The notes under the pieces are model-generated. The model worked only from the letters and a program-made list of their open reading frames with translations, did not search any database and had not been told where the DNA came from. Made by a program: the position numbers and the translations under genes. A DNA stretch of 64,000 bases, from assembly GCF_000340215.1 (NCBI RefSeq), contig NW_006921532.1, positions 3,857,126 to 3,921,125 of the forward strand, written 5' to 3'. Origin of the DNA: Pseudocercospora fijiensis CIRAD86. Taxonomy: Eukaryota > Ascomycota > Dothideomycetes > Mycosphaerellales > Mycosphaerellaceae. Positions 11,399 to 21,658 of the stretch are shown in pieces (the first letter of the stretch is position 1; every line of letters starts with the position of its first letter).

Positions 11399-12307
11399 TT
11401 AGTCCCTCTTCGTCATGGTTAGATCCCGTCCCTCGTAGAAGCCTTCCATACGCCACCGCCAACTTTCAAGATACGGTCTCAAATCCGCATACATCTGCAA
11501 ACAGAAGTCCTAGGATCAGCATGTGTTCATAGCCAACGTCTGGCTGGTAGTGTGTATCTTACTGGCTCCCACCACTTTTCATGCAAAGTGGCCACTCCGC
11601 CTTCCAAGTCTTGCACAGTCGGATAGTGCATGTTCCATTTTGTGTCCAGCTGTATCCACGGCATGTTGCCATTGCGCCTGTGTGCGTAGTTGAGCAGATT
11701 TTGTTCCGGCAGCTCAGGCTCGAATCGGCCGGGCGTATCCGTGAGCGAAATGTAGTATGCCAGGAGCTCCATACTTGGCTCGAACACAAAGAAGCCTGAT
11801 GAAAGGATGTGAGATGACAGCTGATCGAGGTGCTTGCGGTCGGAGCAATCTTACCTGCGTTGAGGTAGTTGAAATTGGGGTAGTCGTGTGCATCCTGGGA
11901 TGGAGGATAGTGATGTACCGTCATCATCTCGGGCACCCCTGCGAAGACATATTGGCGAGGCTGCTGCGCTTCATCTTCGCGTATAGCACTCCCTTTGGTG
12001 CCCGTTTGCATGGTGCTCACCGCAGGATCCTCAAAGACGTCGTCGATGTTCCTTGTGAGGACGGTATCGCCATCAAGAAAACAAATTCGCTCAAACTGCG
12101 TGAGCTCCCACAGTCGGAGCTTCGTGAGCACAGCCTGCCAGGTAGAGACCTCCGTCTTAATCCACTTTGGATCAACGGGGTCGGCTTCCCAAATGATGGC
12201 GCCATCCCGACGCAATCGCTCTCTTTTCGCCTCAGAAACGCCTTCATTTACTAGGACAATAAATGGAATCTCGTTGCGCGTCCTCGTCTCAGGTGCATGT
12301 ATTATGC
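11399..12307 (-). pseudogene. GT8 glycosyltransferase, C-terminal two thirds of an insertion-split gene
   Basis: Three minus-strand exons encode most of the catalytic domain: 11855 to about 12307, 11563-11795 and 11399-11494. Introns of 59 and 68 bp have donors GTAAGA; acceptors are CATCAG and TTGCAG. The DxD metal/nucleotide-sugar motif is in ICFLDGDTVLT, and FNYLNAGFFVFEPS spans the first splice junction. The last exon, MYADLRPYLESWRWRMEGFY, completes the usual GT8 C-terminus. The frame begins in HAPETRTRNEIPF; directly upstream the reading runs into the inverted repeat of a 3.9-kb element. The missing N-terminus (membrane anchor plus DKYFVATRILAYQ) is found on the same strand at 16206-16545. 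Glycogenin/GlcNAc-transferase-type GT8 enzymes with one N-terminal anchor act in the Golgi. The gene is almost certainly inactive as arranged here. Confidence 0.87.
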
Positions 12308-12338
12308 TATTCAATAAGTCGCGCCATGCGCTCGGAGG
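12306..12338 (+). repeat. Left terminal inverted repeat of the GT8-splitting element
   Basis: 33 bp beginning GCTATTCAATAAGTCGCG and ending GCGCTCGGAGG. It matches the reverse complement of 16175-16207 at 32 of 33 positions. If the element uses a TA target, the TA is 12308-12309. The repeat itself is not RIP-mutated and keeps its CpA and TpG. Confidence 0.85.
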
Positions 12339-12469
12339 GATGGAAATTAGCGCGTATCTGTATCTTTGCCGAGTATCCACCGCACTACACAAATTAGGTG
12401 TAGAATGCGATCCGGTGCGAAAGCCTTTCTTACCTCCATCTATTTACAACCTCCTAGTGAGCCTTAAGG

Positions 12470-14170
12470 TTAAGAGCTAGCTATTTTAGTACCCTCTCGT
12501 CTATTCTATTGCTACGCTAGTATACCGAGAGCCTCGAAGCGACTATATAAGCTTACTACGAAGAAGAAGGAAGCCCTTGAAGCCGCTGCCGCCAAGAGAC
12601 AACGACGTAAAGAGCTACTACTATTAAGTAATAGTCCGGAAGAGCTAGATACTAACGACGAGTTGCTAAATTCAACGACTTCTTAGCGCTAAGACACCGT
12701 AGATAAAGAAGACTATGCTTCTAGCGACAATGAAGAAGTCGAGGTCTTTAAATATACTATGTAGTAGAACCTATATGCGGACAAGCAGAAGGAAGCCTTG
12801 CTAAGCGAGTGTTATCTAAGCGAGTTAAGCTACGAGTCGCCTTATAAAGCCGTAGACTACTAGTTTAACGACTAGCGCGATAAAGGCAACAACCGGCTTA
12901 TGTTCAGTCTTAAGAGTGCTATTATAATAGCCTCTGCGGACAAGGTGAAGGCTAAACACTTCTACCGTAGCTCTAGCATAACGGACCTCAATTTTAAGCG
13001 CGTATACATTATGCTAGCTGTCTAGAATAGTTAAGGCAAGACAGGCTTGCGCCTCGAGTTCAAACTAACCGTTATAGCTAAGCTAACTAGTGTTCCTAAC
13101 GAGCCTGCAACTCAATAACTACGGCGGACTTAACAGGCTTCTTAGAGACCGCGGAATATAGCGACTTAGCAACAGTTAGCTGCCCTGCTAGCTAAAGGTC
13201 GCTCGGAAGATAAAGCGGCTCCTAACGACAATAGCGACGACCTTACTAGCTTACTAACGGACCTGCGATACGCCCTTGCTTAGCGGTGGCCCTGTAAGAA
13301 CAGATACTGCCCGAACAAGGGTAGATTGTGCTAGTTTAGCGGTCTAGACAGAGCAGAAGACTACTGCAAGATCTATCCGGAAATAGCCGCTAGATAGGTT
13401 AAGGGGACTCGAGAGGCCAATCCAGCTAGAAGGCTAACAATCGACGACCCTAGAGCGGCACTAGTATTAAAGATGTAGAAGCAACGAGACAAGCAGTTGT
13501 CTAATCCATTTAGACAACAAGCTAGTGGTAGACGTACTGTCGCACTAATAACGCTAACCCTAGTAGTAATCCACAACTATTATAGCTAGTCCAATAGCAA
13601 GGGTCGTAGAGGCGCCATTTCTAGGTCCAATCTACCGGCTTCTAGTCTACCGGCTTCTAGTCCACCGCCGCAATTAAGTCCAGTTAGCGGCTCAATCGCT
13701 TCCTATTAATCTTATACTACCGACATAGAATTGATAGGCTTCTTCAGCTAGTTGCGTAAAGAGTTAACTAGCAGCTAGACTAAGCGACACGCCGATATAG
13801 CTAAGATTAAGCGTGTCTACGAGGAAGGCGACTTCTCACTTAAACAGCTTAGAAGGGTCAAATTGAGCGATTGGGTCCGCTATAGACTCAAGGAAGGCTA
13901 ACACGCTCGATTTATCGCCGTAGTAGGGCGATATATTAGCAAGGAAGTCCGTAAGCAGCGACTTACTTGTATTAATAAGTCGGACGATGGTCTGTTCGTT
14001 AATTAGCCGCAGAAGCGCTGCAGAAGCGCTGTTTTAGTATAGAAGCGAGAAGCGAGGATTTCCGGTTGTAGGTCGGCGGCTTAATAGCTGATATTCAGCT
14101 TAACTAATGTCGCTTCTTAGTCTACTAATACCACGTATTTTTATACAGTATAAATTAGAGGAGCATTAGA
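12470..14170 (+). pseudogene. Second ORF of the transposon: unidentified zinc-cluster-like protein, RIP-degraded
   Basis: Reading TAG/TAA as mutated CAG/CAA (and some TGG) gives one continuous frame from about 12470 past 13960. It includes a Lys/Arg-rich start near 12560 (KKKEALEAAAAKRQRRKE), an acidic Asp/Glu region, a long central part (FNDQRDKGNNRLMFSLKS) and a Cys cluster near 13290, CKNRYCPNKGRLC, followed by PARRLTIDDPRAALVLKM. I do not recognise a named family; the CxNxxCPNxGxxC spacing suggests zinc binding. It points toward the transposase gene (convergent). It could be an accessory DNA-binding protein of the element, but that is inference. Exact ends are uncertain. Confidence 0.55.
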
Positions 14171-15074
14171 TAGATATAGTCTCGCCTCTTTGTACTTGTA
14201 GTAATGAAAAGCAATGCGTTGTAGTATTGCGCTAGTATCGTGTTAGTATAGTTAAAATCAGCTTCTTAAGTCCGGACCCGCTAAGCTCCTACGCCGAGCG
14301 GAAGCCGAAATTTCGGCAGTCTCGGCATAGAGGAAGCGCTCGTAGTCGCGAATTTCTAATACATTAGCGAGCCTATATCTTTACTAGAGGTGCATATTTT
14401 TTAAAACGGACAACGGGAGGTTTCTTAGCGGTATCGATAGTATTATATCCTACCGAAGCAATAATAAAGACGTGTTATAGTGGTGTTGTAGTAGTACCCT
14501 GTCGGTAGGTATAGATTCCGGCTTTCGAAGCTGTACTCTCCGGATCGATACGCGATTGCGATACGAATATATTAATATACTAACTGCGCCGCCTTCGATG
14601 AACCTAAGGTGATACTAGCGACAGAAACGGCACAGAACCTACTAAATTCCAAGCTCTTTCATCGCAATAGCTACCGGTAGCGCATTAGAGGTATACCGAT
14701 TGGGTGTGTTTGTAGGTTTTGCTAATTCCTCGTAGATTGCCGATAGTCAAGAAGACGAAGAGGACCTTATCCGAGATGCTACTACTGTATTACCGACAAC
14801 TGTATCACTATCGTCAGCTATTCAGTTAAGAAGCTTATTACTATAGCTAGTATTGCCAGATCTATAGTATATAGAAGCTATAATAAAGGAGCAAGCTACT
14901 GATACTGCGCGTGCTATTATAGAAGGAATGAGACAGGAGATAGACGAGTTAAGAAGCCGTATTGCTAAGCTAGAGACAATCGTTGGAATAAGTGAGACTA
15001 TAAGGGAGTGACTGTTAATATTAGCGATAACCTGCTCGCTAGAACTACGATCCTGCTATTGTTTGAGTGTCTAG

Positions 15075-16028
15075 TTAGTTAATAGTATACCGTATAAATT
15101 TGCCGAAGTCTACGAAGCAATTAGCCTCGTTAATATGCTTCTTAACCTATGCCTTAAGTACGTTAAAGGACAACTTAATAGGGTTGAAGTCTAGCGAATA
15201 CGGAGGCAGGTATCGAAGGTAGACTCTAGCCGCCGCGACTATATCCTTTATACGCTAAGTGCGGTAGATTAATGCGTTGTCTATAACAAGGAACATACTA
15301 GGCTCTATTTAAGGCAGTACTGTATACTATAACTACGCCTTAAAGATCTCCGCGGTTATAGAGCCTTAATAAATAATCGTACCGTCGAGATAGCTATTAA
15401 CCGAGATAGTAGGCAAGACACTCTATCGCTTTGACCTTACCGCCGACCCTTCCTCGAAGACAGGGCGGTTAATAGGACCGTATCTATATTTCCGCTATCC
15501 GGTGCGCTTATTAGACGCGCTCTCGTCTATATATACTACCTTCTGCGCCGGCATATCTATTTGCCTCATTTTAAAGTTGTCTCGAAGGTCCTAGTTCTGT
15601 TCCGCCGTAAACCGTATCGCCTTCTTCCTCGTCTACCTACGCCTCTTCAAAACTCGCGACACCGTCGGTTAGCTAATAATAACGTCGTATTCGTCGTACA
15701 GATACTATACTACCTTATCTTAATAGGTATACGGTCGGTCGTTAAGGAATTCGAAGATGCGCTATACAAACAGGGTAGGTTAGTTAAATTGCGACCGTAC
15801 GCGCTTAGCGATACCTATATCCTTAAAGATTAGCAATAGCGACCGTAGACGACCTAACCTCGCGAGGTCTTTAATATAGAACATACCAAACAGGCGATAA
15901 TTGTTATAGATCTTGTCGATACTGCGCCTAGCGATGTTTAGTAGCTCGGAGATAGCAATATTAGACAACTCGCCCTCGTCGAAGAGGCGCTTAATCTTAT
16001 TAAGCTAATAGTCTAGCAAACGCGCCAT
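15075..16028 (-). pseudogene. Tc1/mariner DDE transposase, RIP-inactivated
   Basis: The ATG at 16028 and the stop at 15075-15077 are an exact 318 codons apart, and the frame holds throughout; interruptions are TAG/TAA at positions expected to be Gln or Trp. Order of parts: N-terminal helix-turn-helix (LSNIAISELLNIARRSIDKI), linker, YDVIISQPTVSRVLKRRR, first catalytic Asp in VVYIDESA, GPINRPVFEEGSA, second Asp in MFLVIDNALIYRT, and third position in LPPYSLDFNPIKLSF. Family members have Glu where this copy has Lys (NPIE to NPIK). That change is TGAG to TAAG, a RIP transition, so the active site is broken as well as the frame. About 317 residues is a normal transposase length. Confidence 0.88.
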
Positions 16029-16174
16029 TAACAACACATTCGAGGGGTATATACTATAGAAATAGCGACGACGAGGTGTAGGTGTAGTATCATTTTAGCA
16101 GAGAGGTGGGAAACCGCTAAGAAGCTAATTCTATACTAATTATAGTGCAGCTATACCGCAACAAGTTCCATGGT

Positions 16175-16207
16175 CCTCCGAGCGCATGGCGCGACATATT
16201 GAATAGC
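16175..16207 (-). repeat. Right terminal inverted repeat of the GT8-splitting element
   Basis: Reverse complement of 12306-12338 with one mismatch. Inside the repeat, similarity to the left end continues weakly for some 25 bp (ATGGAA, then a GCG/TAT-containing stretch). Confidence 0.85.
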
Positions 16208-16545
16208 GTTTGATAGGCAAGTATCCGTGTCGCTACGAAATATTTGTCCTCGCTGATGTTCTCATCGTCCCGCTCACCGGCACTGCTTGCCAGAAAAGTC
16301 GCGTAGGCATGTTTGGATGCTGGTTTGGCGATTTGCGATGCATCGAGATTCGCTGTCGGCCGGATTGCTATGTGCTCCGTCACGTCGTGGATAAAGGCGT
16401 CCCTTGGAGCGCGATAATCTTTTGGCAGAGGTATGACGGCCACCAAAGCCACCAATGTGATCACGGTCAAGGCCAGGTAGGCGCAATTCCATCGTCGTCG
16501 ACTGCTTCTGTGGCTCATTGAGGATGGACTACGCAAATGTCCCAT
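16206..16545 (-). pseudogene. GT8 glycosyltransferase, N-terminal fragment of the insertion-split gene
   Basis: The frame starts at ATG 16545 (MGHLRSPSS; a second Met lies at 16518). It has a short basic cytoplasmic tail (RSSRRRW), then a single hydrophobic anchor (AYLALTVITLVALVAVIPL), a stem region, and the start of the catalytic domain, ISEDKYFVATRILAYQ, where GT8 proteins continue with a HAPETR-like sequence. Here the frame instead enters the element's inverted repeat, reads MSRHALGGPWN and stops at 16117. The expected continuation is at 12300 on the same strand. If only one TA is removed, the two halves are not in the same frame, so a small indel or a nearby intron must also be involved. 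Confidence 0.8.
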
Positions 16546-17328
16546 CATCTCATAGAAGATCAATATAGCGCGAAAGGAAACAAGAGAGTCGAGGGCGCTG
16601 AACGGTGAAGATGCATGCAGGCTCAGCCAGAGGCAGACGGCAAATCCGACTGCCACATACCTCAGCAGGTACGATCTCACAAGTACTAGACTGTTCCATG
16701 AAAGACGCCGCTGATATCGCCATGGCTGCTGCGCGAACGGAGGATGGCTCACGAACTGCCAAAAAGCTGCTCCCAGGTACGAAGACACCGGAATGGTGGC
16801 ACGGAAAACGCCAGCCAGCCAGCAGGAATGCACCTTGCGTCAGACCCATGTAAATGGTTGGCTAGCAAAGACACGACGTTGCAAAGTCGTGGGCAAGTCC
16901 ACTGCTGTGCAATGGTGAGCATATCGCTTCATGTCGAACGCGATAAGCCGCAAGCGTCAGGGAGGCTGTGCTGAGTGCTGCAGACCAGAGTTTGTCAGGG
17001 CTGAAGACGTCTTGTCGCCCAGCGCTGGCTGACCAATGCGATTTTACAAGGGCAGAGAAGAGAGCACCTCTAACCCTAACCCTAAGAATCTTTCCAAATT
17101 TACGACTGCTCCTCATCCTCGAGAGAATTCGGGCGCTGAGTGACGAGCTTGCATAGAATAAATTTTCCCGAGCTTTCAGGCCTCAGACTGGAGAATAAGA
17201 GCAGCCAAATTCTGGCATAGAATAAATGAGGGCCAGATCTGAGTTGGCCTAGCACTACAGACAGACAGATCAGATGGCAGACGAAGTTGCAAGAACCCCT
17301 AGCTCTGTATTGATAGAAATACCTCTAA
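16546..17328. other. Intergenic, GT8 fragment to methyltransferase
   Basis: About 780 bp, presumably including the original GT8 promoter. The upstream frame of GT8 is open to 16833 but without family-like sequence. It contains a short telomere-like repeat (separate entry). Confidence 0.45.
17070..17085. repeat. Short interstitial telomere-like repeat
   Basis: CTAACCCTAACCCTAA, two and a half units of the fungal telomere repeat (TTAGGG on the minus strand). It is too short to be a telomere scar on its own; it may equally be a promoter box or chance. Confidence 0.5.
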
Positions 17329-18452
17329 CTACTTGCGACCAACGGCAACCAGTGCAGTACCTGTCATCCTTCCAGGCTCACTTGGCGAAGCCTCTTTGAT
17401 CATGTCCCCAAAGATCTGCTTAAGCTGTTTCTTTTCGTTTTCGGACCCTGAAAAATTCAGACCGAGTCAGCGTCGGTTTCTTTTCTAGTCGAAGAGAAGG
17501 AGGGCATGTCGTCCACGGGCGAGAAGAAATTTCCTTACAATCTTTGGTGGTTTGCTTTATGTGTGGCATCTTTTCAGAGAGCAACTCGACCAGTGCATCG
17601 TGCGAGTCGACTGAAGTTCACGGGGTCAGCAAGAGTCGTGAGGTTACAAACGCCCTTCTTCTGTCGGATGTCAACTCACAGGTCATGTCGACGTGAACTT
17701 CAACAGAGTCAATATCTCGAAACTTCGCCTTTTTGAGTTCTTCGGCAATGGCTTCTGCAGACTTCCATTCCCTAGGGATTTCGATCGTCTTGGCATCAGC
17801 ACGCACTGCTGTCACGCCATTGTTAGAGATCGTCATCCATTGAGAGTCCTTCCATGAAGAAAGGCCAAGAACGCCGTTGGGCTTCAGAACACGGTACGAC
17901 TCGGTGAGGCACTTCATGGGGTCGGCCTGATTTCGTTCGGTCAGTCGCAAACTAGAAGACCAAATTGTTTGTGGGGCATGCAAACCGTCATGAAGTAGAC
18001 CCAGCCTGCGGTGACGTGTGATCGCGATTCGTCAGGGATGCTGTTCAAGTCCATTGCATCTTGCACCGACACCTCAAGCCGTGACCAAGCACTTTTCGGA
18101 TCTGCCTTCGTTTCCTCCTCCTTTGTCTGCTTGAGTTGATCGATCATATGGCTCGAGAAGTCACTGGCTGTGAGAGTGGCTGAGCTGGGAACTGGATATT
18201 CCTTGATGATTCGAGAGATGATCGCGCCTGGACCGCAGCCATTATCGTGAATACTTGTTGCTTCGGAAAATGGCTGCAGTGCGTTCACTTTCTCGAGGAT
18301 CACCGCTATGGGCCTGTGGCTGACACCGACGGTGAGTTGTTTGTAGATCTTTGCCATCGCCTCCCAATCATCTCCCTTGGCTGTCGTATTATCATTAGTC
18401 TATGGCTCAGAAGAGCTGCAGCGCCAGACTCACTGTCTCCGATGTTGCCCAT
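17329..18452 (-). CDS. Class I SAM-dependent methyltransferase
   Basis: Five exons (18434-18452, 17986-18380, 17680-17926, 17539-17610, 17329-17447) give 283 residues with consistent phases. The first exon is only 19 bp (MGNIGD). Donors are GTGAGT, GTTTGC, GTGAGT and GTAAGG; three introns show a clear CTGAC branch site. The SAM-binding motif I is SIHDNGCGPGAI near residue 45, with a later acidic motif (LTASDFS) and the post-motif region LKPNGVLGLSSW. The C-terminal exons (VELLSEKMPHIKQ and a Lys-rich helix) resemble small-molecule methyltransferases of fungal secondary or quinone metabolism. The substrate cannot be told. The next gene upstream is an MFS transporter on the same strand; a functional link is possible but unproved. 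Confidence 0.83.
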
Positions 18453-18726
18453 ATCGGATGCTCGTTGTGCAATGCTTTAGTTTCGTTTGTGGTTGCGGAC
18501 TTTATACACAAGATTTGTCGAAAATGAGCAGCAGTATGCGAACATTGGGCCACGGTTTTATAATAGCTCTTCGCTTGGATTTCAGTATGCGTGCCGGAAG
18601 GATTCGCAGAGTTTCCGGAGACTTTTCATGTGCTGAGGGATTCTGAATGCCCCACTTTCGTCGGAGGGCTTTGATGGACCTTCGAATATTATTCAGAAGA
18701 TTGGTGTATACTGGCTGCATTCATGA

Positions 18727-21063
18727 TCATGCCTCCTTCTTAGCATTCCCGTTAGTGTCCTTGGCAGCGGTTCCATCGCTCTCGTCGCCTTCGCCACCAC
18801 CTTTGCTCTCCTCGTCGCGGCGTTTGTCGTGTTCAATATCTGGGGCCGGTGCGAACTTGGACTTTGCGCGGATCTGTTTGCCTTTGAAGTAGAAAACAAA
18901 AGGCATCGGTATGAAGAGAGCCGATAAGCAGCCAAGTAATGTCATGCCCCAGTTCACGCCAATGCCCTCGTACATATAGTAGGCAAAGAGTGGAAAGACC
19001 GCACCACAGATCGAACGCATAATGGTGTTGGCCGCTATTGCAGACGCTGCAAACATCAGATACGCATCGATGATGTAGTTCAGGCACTGTAAGAAGACAG
19101 TGAATATGCCGAAACCCAGTGCTAGACCAGCAAGCGTTGGGACTATCCACGGTATGCTTGCAGTATATCTATCAGAAGTCATTAGCTTGGGGGATATAAA
19201 GCAGGTCGAGCGACTTACCCAGTCCAGCCGAACCAGAATAAGCCAATCGTGAAGGACACAGTGCCTAGCATCATGATTGGCACTCGCCATTCAGGTACCG
19301 GAATGTTATTGTTGGCCTTGAGTTTCTTATTATAGCCACGGACATCGATACAGACAAGCGCTATACCGAAGCAGACCCCAACAATCATTCCGAAGTAAGG
19401 TAGCCCATTAACGCCGGGTCCGAAGCCATGGATCTGCCCAAAAACGATGCCGAATGCTGTCAATGATAGATAAAGCAGTCCGTACAAAAAGCTCATGTAG
19501 ATCGTGATAAGGAGGACGATTGGCTCCGTAAATAGGATTCGAAGAGGCCTCATCAAGTTCTTCGATGCGAGCTCTTTCAAATCGACTTCGACTTCTTCTT
19601 GCTTCGCGTGGATGCCCCAATTCCGTGTCAAACGTCGAAGTTCGGATGCTTTGCTGACCAGGATGACAGGGCCGTAAGTCTCATCTTGGAAGAAAAGAGC
19701 CAGCGTCCCAGCGGCAAAGCCCATGAAAGCGGGAATGTACGCGACCCATCTCCAGCCTAGATATGAGCTGGCGATGAATCCGCCAATGAATGGGGCCATG
19801 AGCTTCATCATACGTTAGCCGGAAGTCCACACAGCTTGAGAAGGCCTAGGCCTAGGCCTAGGGCTTCTTACCGGGCCGTTGATGATAGTTCCGGAGAAAG
19901 CGCAAACAGCCAGACCCCGATACTATGCGACAAATGAGTATGGCCGTGGTATGTGGTCGACTTTGAATCCTCACCTGATTGCTATACATGTCTGCGAATA
20001 CAGCGGCAGTGATTGCCAGTGGAGCACTACCGAAGAATCCACCAAAGAAACGGCAGATGATGAGCGTTTGGTAGTCTTTCGCCACCGCAACGCCAATGTT
20101 GAAAATGCCAAAGGCGATCGCTGCAAAGACAACTGGAAGCCTTCTTCCGTATAGCCTGAAGATCAAGGTCAATCATCCATGATATCTCAATCGAGGAGGC
20201 AGAGTCACTTACTCCGACATTGGAGCGAACACCATGGGGCCAACAGCATAACCAAGGACGACTGGAGGCGCAAGGTCAGCTTACAGCTCAAGCAGTTACG
20301 TCAGCTCTCGAAACCCACATAGAGATGTTGCAAGCGTGACGACCTCACGGCCTTTGTGGAATTCTCGCTCGACATACATGGCTGCCGGGGAGAAGATGGA
20401 AGATGCGAACGTGGCCGCCAACGAATCGAAAATAAGAATCGATGTGATGATCATCTTCTTCTTGGTTGGCCAGTTCATCGCGTGTCGAGGGTCGTCGTGG
20501 CCATCGAACTCGACGACATACTCTTCTCTGTCAGGCAAAGGCGGCGGATACGGCTTCTTTCCTCCAAAGCTCGGCAGATCAATTCCCGCATCAGCTGGCG
20601 CTCTCCTCGAACCGACTGTTTGCAAATGTTGTAGACGATGCTCCGAAATGCGTTGGATGGCTGTGGGATGTCGATCAAGGTAATGCATGAATTCATCTTC
20701 GATTCTGGTTGACGTCCTGGTTGCCACGGACGGTGTATGGGAGGTGGAATAGCGGGTATTGCGATGTGGGATGGATGAGGTGCTCGCGGAGCTGACAGAG
20801 CCCTCTCGGTCTGCCTCTTCTACTGCTTCACGTCTCGACTGCTGCGTATTAGTCCTCCCCGATTGCTGCCGAGATGCTCTCCGAGATGCTTCGCGTGCGT
20901 GAGCGTCAGCATACGCGGCATCTAATTGACGGTTCGGATCTACACGACGCGTCAATATTCGATCTGGTATGCGTAAGGTGAAGCAGAACTTGCCATAGTC
21001 GCGAAATCGCTCTGGGTCTGCGTCACGTTCCGCGTAGACGATGTCCGCATCTTCTATGTTCAT
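18727..21063 (-). CDS. MFS transporter, DHA1-type drug/polyamine:H+ antiporter
   Basis: Six exons (20319-21063, 20213-20261, 19975-20155, 19872-19922, 19219-19802, 18727-19168) with matching phases give 683 residues. A long hydrophilic N-terminus of about 210 residues (Arg/Ser/Thr-rich) precedes the first membrane segment (MIITSILIFDSLAATF). The loop motif FAPMSELYGRRLP, assembled across two introns, is the conserved motif A-type sequence of the DHA1 family. Further helices include VVFAAIAFGIFNIGVAVA, IAPFIGG-like LMAPFIGGFIASS, and two six-helix halves split by a cytoplasmic loop (LTRNWGIHAKQEEVEVD). The C-terminal tail is Lys/Glu/Gly-rich. Exons of 49 and 51 bp are short but give exact family sequence. 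It probably exports toxic small molecules or polyamines at the plasma membrane. An alternative upstream ATG at 21162 adds 33 residues. Confidence 0.88.
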
Positions 21064-21658
21064 GTTTGCTGTCGCAGTTCTCCGGCAGTAGAGAGCTTCG
21101 TCGGTGGAGTGAAGTTGCACAGATGTGAGGGTGCGAGCTCTGCCCGGCAAGCCGCCTCTCAATGGCTTATAAAGGAAACGGCAGCTTACTCTGCATGCAG
21201 TACCGCTTCACTTCACGGCGCTCCTTTCAGCGCTATCGGAGCTCAAATTGAGTTTTGCACCAAAAACAACGCCTACGTCACGAACGAATTCGCTTCGAAC
21301 CGTGTTGGCTTCTGTCTGTCGCCGTGAACACGGACTTTGTTGGCTGGGCGGGGCTGGGCGGTCGTTGATACTGTATCATGTCCGCAAGAATGACATTGTT
21401 TTCTCGCGGACGAGTGGGCATGGCTTGGCATGTTGGTATTCGAAAGTGGCATTCTAGCTTGCATCTGCGGAACCTCGTGGTGCGGCGCTTCTTAGCTGCA
21501 TACGCGAGTCCGTCCTAGCTTCGATTAGCAACAGCTTCGTCAGCATCCGTGATGAGACTCTCATAGTCTACTCTATATCAATTCTCAGCCGACCAAGAAC
21601 GGTAGATCTTGGGAGATGAGAGAGCTTTCGCGCAATGCCGAGGCTGTTCTGAAACTAT
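21064..21658. other. Intergenic, upstream of the MFS gene
   Basis: About 600 bp, probably the promoter of the MFS gene. I see no RNA or repeat. Confidence 0.4.

Larger units (their letters stand above)
12310..16203. mobile_element. Tc1/mariner-type DNA transposon, RIP-inactivated, 3.9 kb
   Basis: Bounded by 33-bp inverted repeats with TA at each outer edge (12308-12309, 16204-16205), the target duplication expected for Tc1/mariner. It carries a 318-codon DDE transposase on the minus strand (15075-16028) and a second, unrelated ORF on the plus strand (about 12470-14170). A further plus-strand fragment, MRQEIDELRSRIAKLETIVG, lies near 14930. The interior shows strong RIP, while roughly 110 bp inside the left end and 60 bp inside the right end are unmutated. 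Either RIP spared the margins, or a RIP-mutated transposon is nested in a short inverted-repeat element. The element separates the two halves of a GT8 gene. At 3.9 kb it is long for this superfamily because of the second ORF. Confidence 0.82.

Noticed and set aside
18452..18727. Operon-like link between the methyltransferase and the MFS gene
   Set aside because: They share strand and lie about 275 bp apart, but fungi do not use operons and no further biosynthetic genes surround them.
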